In this document: positions 63,099-64,000 of the stretch, in pieces
How positions within the stretch are numbered: the stretch's first letter is position 1
Layout of the letters: each line of letters begins with the position of its first letter
Assembly (NCBI RefSeq): GCF_049341065.1
Contig: NZ_JBMPIX010000005.1
Location: forward strand, 248,001-312,000
Length of the DNA: 64,000 nt
Origin: Pacificoceanicola sp049341065
GTDB taxonomy: Bacteria; Pseudomonadota; Alphaproteobacteria; Rhodobacterales; Rhodobacteraceae
Reading direction: 5' to 3'
Made by a program: the position numbers and the translations under genes
Notes under the pieces: generated by a model
What the model saw: the letters and a program-made list of their open reading frames with translations, nothing else
Databases searched by the model: none
Told to the model about the DNA's origin: nothing

Positions 63099-63378
63099 TG
63101 GCACGAGCGGTTTGGAACGGACCGTTGCATAAATCGCTGGGCTTGGACTCTGCAGGAGTATTCACAAGTGTATAAGGGTTCTGCCCCAATCCGTGTGGCG
63201 CAACTATCCTGAGAATGGAACATTCAGGAGGGATAGTCGTGATTTCAAAGAAACACTGGTCGCCCGGGACCGACGTTTTGGTTGAAGGCGTTGAGCGAAG
63301 AGACTGTTCAATTATCTGGGGTGCAATCTTTGACCGGCCGTGTGAAGCTTCCACTTTTGACGCAAGGCGGAGGCAAAC
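63099..63378. other. Region without supported genes after dctM
   Basis: About 280 bp with short frames only (for example 63215-63400) and no recognised product. It probably includes the left flank of the IS debris that follows. Confidence 0.4.
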
Positions 63379-63504
63379 ATGCATTGGCGCATCACGGTAG
63401 AAGCGGTTGATCCGACCGGTGAGGAGTATCGGCAGGAGTTCTTGTTTGAGAAGGATCTCAATGGGCATTGCCAAGTTACTTTCACCCAGCGCACTGCAGC
63501 CTGA
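63379..63504 (+). pseudogene. N-terminal remnant of a transposase (possibly ISKra4 family)
   Basis: 41 codons, MHWRITVEAVDPTGEEYRQE then FLFEKDL, resemble the start of ISKra4-like transposases, but the frame stops early at 63504 after HCQVTFTQRTAA. The rest of the transposase is absent. Family assignment is from memory of a short pattern and remains tentative. Confidence 0.35.
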
Positions 63505-63514
63505 CCCAAGTCCG

Positions 63515-63634
63515 TCAGGCGGTCATCTCGCGGGCATAGTCGGCCCAAAGGCTGAACGCATCTGCCCTGGAGTGACGATAGGAGTTAGCGGTGAGGCGAT
63601 AGCGGCGTGGTTTGAAGATCGTGTAGATTTGGTC
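63515..63634 (-). pseudogene. Possible transposase C-terminal remnant next to RHS fragment
   Basis: The minus frame ending at 63515 reads IFKPRRYRLTANSYRHSRAD and SLWADYAREMTA, which looks like a protein end. Its upstream part is only the antisense of the RHS gene. Together with the neighbouring ISKra4-like start this suggests a junction of mobile DNA fragments. I do not recognise the family with certainty. Confidence 0.25.
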
Positions 63635-64000
63635 ATGAGCGGCGAGGACAAAGGCTGGATCGGCGAGCGCTATGACGCGGGCGTGGGCCTGCAATACCTG
63701 AACGCCCGCTACTACGACCCGGAACTGGCCGTGTTCATCCAACCGGACTGGTTCGAGGTGACCAAGGCTGGGGTCGGCACAAACAGGTACGCCTATTCGT
63801 TCAACGATCCGGTGAATTTGAGGGACCCGGAGGGGAATTGTGTTTGGGATGCTTGCATCGTCGAAGGAATAATAGTTGCCGCTGGCGCTTTAATCGGCAC
63901 TCTTATGGTCGATCATGCCATTGACGTTTCAGATGGGAAAGTCGATGGCTCGTCACCACTGGGCAACCCAGCAGGGGCGTTGGTTGGAGCCGGTCTCGAT
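63635..64000 (+). CDS. RHS repeat-associated core domain protein, 3' part, runs off window
   Basis: The frame is open to the window end. KGWIGERYDAGVGLQYLNAR, YYDPELAVFIQPDWFEVT and NRYAYSFNDPVNLRDPEGN form the RHS repeat-associated core. After it a variable segment starts (CVWDACIVEGIIVAAGALIG), normally the polymorphic toxin region. The YD-repeat N-terminus is absent, so the gene is either a 5'-truncated fragment or an orphan RHS tip. Upstream are IS remnants, supporting truncation. Confidence 0.8.
   Translation, partial: MSGEDKGWIGERYDAGVGLQYLNARYYDPELAVFIQPDWFEVTKAGVGTNRYAYSFNDPVNLRDPEGNCVWDACIVEGIIVAAGALIGTLMVDHAIDVSDGKVDGSSPLGNPAGALVGAGLD

Noticed and set aside
1..64000. CRISPR arrays, rRNA, tRNA and prophage modules
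   Set aside because: No regularly spaced repeats, no tRNA-like cloverleaf or rRNA sequence and no phage structural genes were seen.

Overview
The window looks like an extrachromosomal replicon (plasmid or chromid) of an alphaproteobacterium, most likely of the Rhodobacteraceae/Roseobacter group. The main reasons are a complete repABC replication and partition operon at 13.6-17.1 kb, high GC with alphaproteobacterial gene content, many TRAP and tripartite tricarboxylate transport (TTT) genes, MocR and GcvA-like LysR regulators, and an RHS fragment of a kind common in that family. This taxonomic placement is an inference from gene content; no rRNA or tRNA gene is present.

Layout. (1) 1-4906: a TRAP transporter (TAXI receptor plus fused permease, minus strand) divergent from a thiamine-diphosphate enzyme and a TauE/SafE exporter. 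(2) 4935-9511: a RES/Xre-type toxin-antitoxin pair, dihydroxy-acid dehydratase IlvD and a short Hsp70-like ATPase. (3) 9626-13163: a four-gene surface-glycosylation operon (GtrB-like, GtrA-like, methyltransferase, GtrII-like). (4) 13164-17070: the replicon core, with phased DnaA-box-like motifs, repA, repB, a probable antisense ctRNA, repC and two perfect palindromes that are probably parS. (5) 17071-20340: a decayed region bounded by an internally deleted IS3-type element and an IS6-type element whose transposase has lost the first catalytic Asp. (6) 20357-36150: a catabolic region with AbrB-type membrane protein, thioesterase, fused hydratase/dehydrogenase, TctB-TctA-TctC, CoA transferase, MmgE/PrpD protein, enoyl-CoA isomerase-like protein, ADP-forming acyl-CoA synthetase, thiolase, and two paralogous LysR regulators that meet tail to tail. 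(7) 36463-45034: a DUF983 protein, a MocR regulator and a complete Nit1C nitrilase cluster. (8) 45086-58105: a second and third orphan TctC receptor, a GH3 glycosidase, a second CoA transferase, a glucose-type ABC transporter, three alpha/beta hydrolases and a leaderless binding-protein-like protein. (9) 58161-63098: acyl-CoA dehydrogenase, an isochorismatase-fold protein without the cysteine nucleophile, and a DctPQM TRAP transporter. (10) 63099-64000: IS debris and the C-terminal core of an RHS protein that runs off the window.

How it fits together. The replicon appears specialised for scavenging small carboxylates: four secondary transport systems or receptor sets (TAXI-TRAP, DctPQM, TctCBA and two extra TctC receptors) feed acids to CoA transferases or a CoA ligase, and then to a near-complete beta-oxidation set ending in a PcaF-like thiolase. 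The Nit1C operon adds a nitrogen function; this cluster has been linked to bacterial cyanide assimilation. Eight cistrons there overlap or abut, so they are almost certainly one transcript, probably controlled by the divergent MocR protein.

The most distinctive observations are the Nit1C operon with a repeated 11-bp motif spaced exactly 126 bp in the MocR-nit intergenic region, perfect or long inverted repeats of AACCAA/TTGGTT type in front of both orphan TctC genes, two active-site-altered enzymes (the isochorismatase fold and the enoyl-CoA hydratase fold), the 11-bp-phased DnaA-box-like triplet near repA, and the paralogous TctC-CaiB modules.
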